Shown here: piece by piece, positions 14,158 to 16,255 of the stretch | Position numbering within the stretch: position 1 is the stretch's first letter | Layout of the letters: each line of letters begins with the position of its first letter | From: UCB3 sp964415605 | GTDB taxonomy: Bacteria > Chloroflexota > Anaerolineae > Epilineales > Epilineaceae | Assembly: GCA_964415605.1 (NCBI GenBank) | Contig: CAYQBA010000106.1 | Coordinates: 1-16,255 of the forward strand | Reading direction: 5' to 3' | DNA length: 16,255 bases | Made by a program: the position numbers and the translations under genes | Notes under the pieces: generated by a model | The model's database searches: none | Seen by the model: the letters and a program-made list of their open reading frames with translations, nothing else | Told to the model about the DNA's origin: nothing

Positions 14158-15273
14158 CTACGGCTGCCCGCAGCCGCCAGCCTTGGGGCAGCGGAACGCG
14201 AAGCGCCCGTCGACGTGGATCGTGCGCCTCCCGGGCGCCGCCGGCGTCGCGTCGCCGCCCCGCGGCTGCTCGGCGGCGTCGAATGCAAACGTGCCCTCAA
14301 CCCGATCGGCGTCGAACCGCGCGATCTCGAACCGCCCGGGCCGCGTCACCTCGAACATGATCATGTCGCGCGGCGCCGCGTCCGTCAGGGGCTCGGACGC
14401 GGTGACGACGGGGGCAAAGGGCTTGCCGCCCGCCAATCCCGCGCTCAGCCAATCCTCGGCCGGGATCTCGTACGTCCCCGCCGCGAAGGGGATCTGCGCT
14501 TCGTCCGCGGCGGCGTTCTGGAACATGATGATGAACACGCCGTCGGCGTCGCGCGTGCTGCACGACAGCTCGAAGATCGGCGCCACCATGCCGAGGAACC
14601 CCTGCCCGCCCGCTGCGGACACCAGCGCGTCCGCGGCGGCCGTCATGGCGGCCTGCACCGCGGCGGCCTGGGTCGGGTTGGCGTTCGGGTCGGGGGTGGT
14701 CCGACCGGCCATGGACTCGAAGATCTCACGGCTCGTGGCCAGCGTCCGTTCGGTCAGATCCGCGACCTCGGCATTGGTCATCCAGTGCCGCGTGCGGAAC
14801 GGGCCGTTGAGCCCCATCGGCGCCGGCGCCAGCGACTCGATGGCCTCGGTAAACGTCCGCTCGAGATCGCCGGTGACCGTCACCTCGCATGTGCCGATGC
14901 CAAAGCCACCGTGGCTGGCGTACGCGTCGGCGCCCGGCGTGCCGCTGGCGCCGACCGCGGCGCTCCCGCCCGCCACGCCTTCGCCGCCCGCCATGCTGCT
15001 GGTCATGGTGCTCGTCGTGCCGGGCTCACCGGCGTCCCCGGCGCCGCCCGTCGCCCCATTCCCCACACCGTCTCCCACGCTGTCCGACGTCCCGCTTCCC
15101 AAGTCGTCTCCGGCACCGTCCACCGCCCCGCTGCCCGCATCTTCCCCGGCGCCGTCCACCGCCTCGCTCGCCGGTGCGGATGACTCGGGCTGGTCGATGG
15201 CGGCGGCGCCGCACCCGGACAGCGTGGCCAGCGAGATGACCAGGATCGCGCTCGACAATGCGCTCGACTTCAC
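14158..15273 (-). CDS. Lipoprotein with 12-residue Asp/Gly repeats, function unknown
   Basis: This is 371 residues from a GTG at 15273, chosen because AGGAGG stands 5 nt upstream and the signal peptide starts immediately (MKSSALSSAILVISLATLSGC). LSGC is a canonical lipobox, so Cys21 is expected to be lipidated. Residues 36-82 consist of four imperfect 12-residue acidic repeats (SEAVDGAGEDAG, SGAVDGAGDDLG, and two more diverged), followed by a Gly/Ala/Ser linker to about 120 that probably spaces the domain away from the membrane. The folded part (about 125-371) begins CEVTVTGDLERTF and ends with DRVEGTFAFDAAE and TIHVDGRFAFRCP, strands of the kind seen in beta-rich extracellular lipoproteins; Cys129/238 and Cys362/368 could pair. 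No enzyme motif is visible. It lies between the propeller and glycosidase-like genes on the same strand. Confidence 0.8.
   Translation of the reverse strand: MKSSALSSAILVISLATLSGCGAAAIDQPESSAPASEAVDGAGEDAGSGAVDGAGDDLGSGTSDSVGDGVGNGATGGAGDAGEPGTTSTMTSSMAGGEGVAGGSAAVGASGTPGADAYASHGGFGIGTCEVTVTGDLERTFTEAIESLAPAPMGLNGPFRTRHWMTNAEVADLTERTLATSREIFESMAGRTTPDPNANPTQAAAVQAAMTAAADALVSAAGGQGFLGMVAPIFELSCSTRDADGVFIIMFQNAAADEAQIPFAAGTYEIPAEDWLSAGLAGGKPFAPVVTASEPLTDAAPRDMIMFEVTRPGRFEIARFDADRVEGTFAFDAAEQPRGGDATPAAPGRRTIHVDGRFAFRCPKAGGCGQP
15110..15168. repeat. Direct repeat, 36-bp period, encoding the Asp/Gly repeats
   Basis: Two near-identical 23-nt blocks start at 15110 and 15146, differing at two positions, exactly 36 nt apart; further, more diverged units continue towards 15040. 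They code the SEAVDGAGEDAG and SGAVDGAGDDLG repeats of the lipoprotein. In-frame 36-nt repeats of this kind can expand or contract by slippage or recombination. Confidence 0.6.
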
Positions 15274-15367
15274 GGCAGCCTCCTGAGGTGGGTGGGTGAG
15301 ACAGCGCGAGACGTTGGTGTACGACGTTCCGACTCAGGGGCGTCTACGCGGTCAGACCATCCCGGTT

Positions 15368-15430
15368 GCTGCCGGCGCGGAGCGGCCGCCGGCCTGGTCC
15401 CCGGCAGCCGAGCGCCGGGGACGGCCGGCG
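15368..15430 (-). terminator. Hairpins downstream of the propeller gene, terminator-like without T-run
   Basis: Two stems follow the propeller gene stop (15456) in its direction of transcription: CGCCGG/CCGGCG (15413-15418 with 15425-15430, 6-nt loop) and GCTGCCGG/CCGGCAGC (15368-15375 with 15401-15408, 25-nt loop). There is no T-run on the minus strand after either, so intrinsic termination is uncertain. Confidence 0.25.
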
Positions 15431-15455
15431 TCCGCCCGCTCGAACACCGACCGCG

Positions 15456-16255
15456 TCAGTCGCCCAGGCTGATGCTGGGCAGATAGAGCACCGGCGATGC
15501 CCCGCCGCGCCCACCGGGCCGCATGAAGCGCCCGCCAGGGCCGCCGCCCCGTTCCACCCGCCACATGCCCAGGCCATCGGTGGTGCCGATGGTGTACAGA
15601 CGATCGCCGGCGGCACGCACGAGCGCGGCCGGCAGCGGCGCGCCGAACACCAGCCGTGGGGCGGCCGCGTCGGCCAGGTCGTAGGCGCGCGTGCCCGCAT
15701 CCGACACCACCCAGAGCAGCCCGTCGGCGACGTCGAGGCCTCGCACGATGCCCGCCGCCTCGATCACGCCCACGGGCCGGGGGTCGGCGGGGTCGGCGAC
15801 GTCGAGGATCTCGACCCGTGCCGTCTCCCAGACAACGACGTACGCGTGCCGGCCGCTGAACCCGTCGACGCGCTGCATCGTGCAGCACTCGCTCATGTCG
15901 CGGCGCGCGGCCCACCGCGGCGCGGCCGGGTCGCTCACGTCGGCCACCCACAGCGCGCCGTCCGAGCCTGAGACGTACGCATGGTCGTCGCGCACCTTCG
16001 CGAAATTGCCTGTGACCCGGTCCCGCAACGCGAGGCGCCCGGTCAGGCGCGGTCTGGCCGGGTCGGCGAGGTCGAAGACCAGCAGCCCGCGCCCGCCGCT
16101 GGCGAGGTAGGCGCGGCCGCCTGCGATCACGGCTGCCCGGGCCTGCGGCCACGGGGCGGCCGCGTGCGGCATGAGCGGCTGGCCGAGCACCCGGCGCGGG
16201 TCGAGCCGCATGAGGCCGCCCGGCCCGGCGGCGACGAAGACCAGCCCGCCGGCTT
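15456..16255 (-). CDS. LVIVD-type beta-propeller protein with C-terminal YLPSI tail (5' end outside window)
   Basis: The reading frame is open to the right edge; the 14 residues before the first internal Met (16211) read LVFVAAGPGGL, a propeller strand, so the true start lies beyond the window. The 265 residues present consist of LVIVD-like repeats of about 40-45 residues: AYLASGGRGLLVFDLADPARP, AYVSGSDGALWVADVSDPAAP, AYVVVWETARVEILDVADPAD and LWVVSDAGTRAYDLADAAAP, each with the FDLADPARP-type turn, plus a last diverged blade. Such propellers are surface proteins of bacteria and archaea, probably for binding; no catalytic residues are apparent. A Gly/Arg-rich linker follows and the protein ends VLYLPSISLGD, matching the tail of the 1175-aa protein. 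A CC pair lies between the second and third repeats. A signal peptide is expected but not visible. Confidence 0.85.
   Translation of the reverse strand, partial: AGGLVFVAAGPGGLMRLDPRRVLGQPLMPHAAAPWPQARAAVIAGGRAYLASGGRGLLVFDLADPARPRLTGRLALRDRVTGNFAKVRDDHAYVSGSDGALWVADVSDPAAPRWAARRDMSECCTMQRVDGFSGRHAYVVVWETARVEILDVADPADPRPVGVIEAAGIVRGLDVADGLLWVVSDAGTRAYDLADAAAPRLVFGAPLPAALVRAAGDRLYTIGTTDGLGMWRVERGGGPGGRFMRPGGRGGASPVLYLPSISLGD

Overview
The window is a very GC-rich bacterial chromosomal segment with tightly packed genes. The export signals, NBR1-like Ig domain, LVIVD-type propellers and C-terminal YLPS tails suggest a Chloroflexota-like organism (Anaerolineae, Ardenticatenia or relatives). That placement is inference from domain content; there is no rRNA or other firm taxonomic marker in the window.

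Left end (1-1689): the 5' part of a class III adenylate/guanylate cyclase gene runs leftwards out of the window. Just upstream on the same strand is a short ORF that looks like the N-terminal stub of a kinase-fold (TCAD9/APH-like) protein. After a 468-nt intergenic stretch comes a small four-helix membrane protein on the + strand with a clear ribosome binding site.

Centre-left (1869-5586): a complete pantothenate operon in the order panB-panE-panC-panD, on the + strand. Its four enzymes convert 2-oxoisovalerate and aspartate to pantothenate: PanB makes ketopantoate, PanE reduces it to pantoate, PanD makes beta-alanine, and PanC joins pantoate and beta-alanine. Catalytic residues are visible in all four. 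PanB and PanE carry unusual low-complexity C-terminal tails, and a nested GC-rich hairpin lies between panC and panD.

Centre and right (5591-16255): mostly minus-strand genes. A divergent NAD-binding epimerase-like protein lies 13 nt downstream of a very large secreted protein (1175 aa: propeller, NBR1-like Ig, about 500 aa of unassigned mostly helical sequence, C-terminal Ig). Upstream of that is a GNAT acetyltransferase. A lone + strand gene (11029-12507) encodes an exported protein built from two related halves, with a good sigma70-type promoter. Then follow a glycoside-hydrolase-like lipoprotein with a long Ala/Pro/Thr linker, a lipoprotein with 12-residue Asp/Gly repeats, and the 3' part of an LVIVD-type beta-propeller gene that continues past the right edge.

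The most interesting pattern is that both propeller proteins end in the same short motif (YLPSV / YLPSI) after a flexible or Ig-domain stretch, and that nearly all genes from 6573 to the right end encode exported proteins of largely unassigned function. This looks like a cell-surface gene neighbourhood. No CRISPR array, tRNA, rRNA, transposase or complete mobile element was seen.
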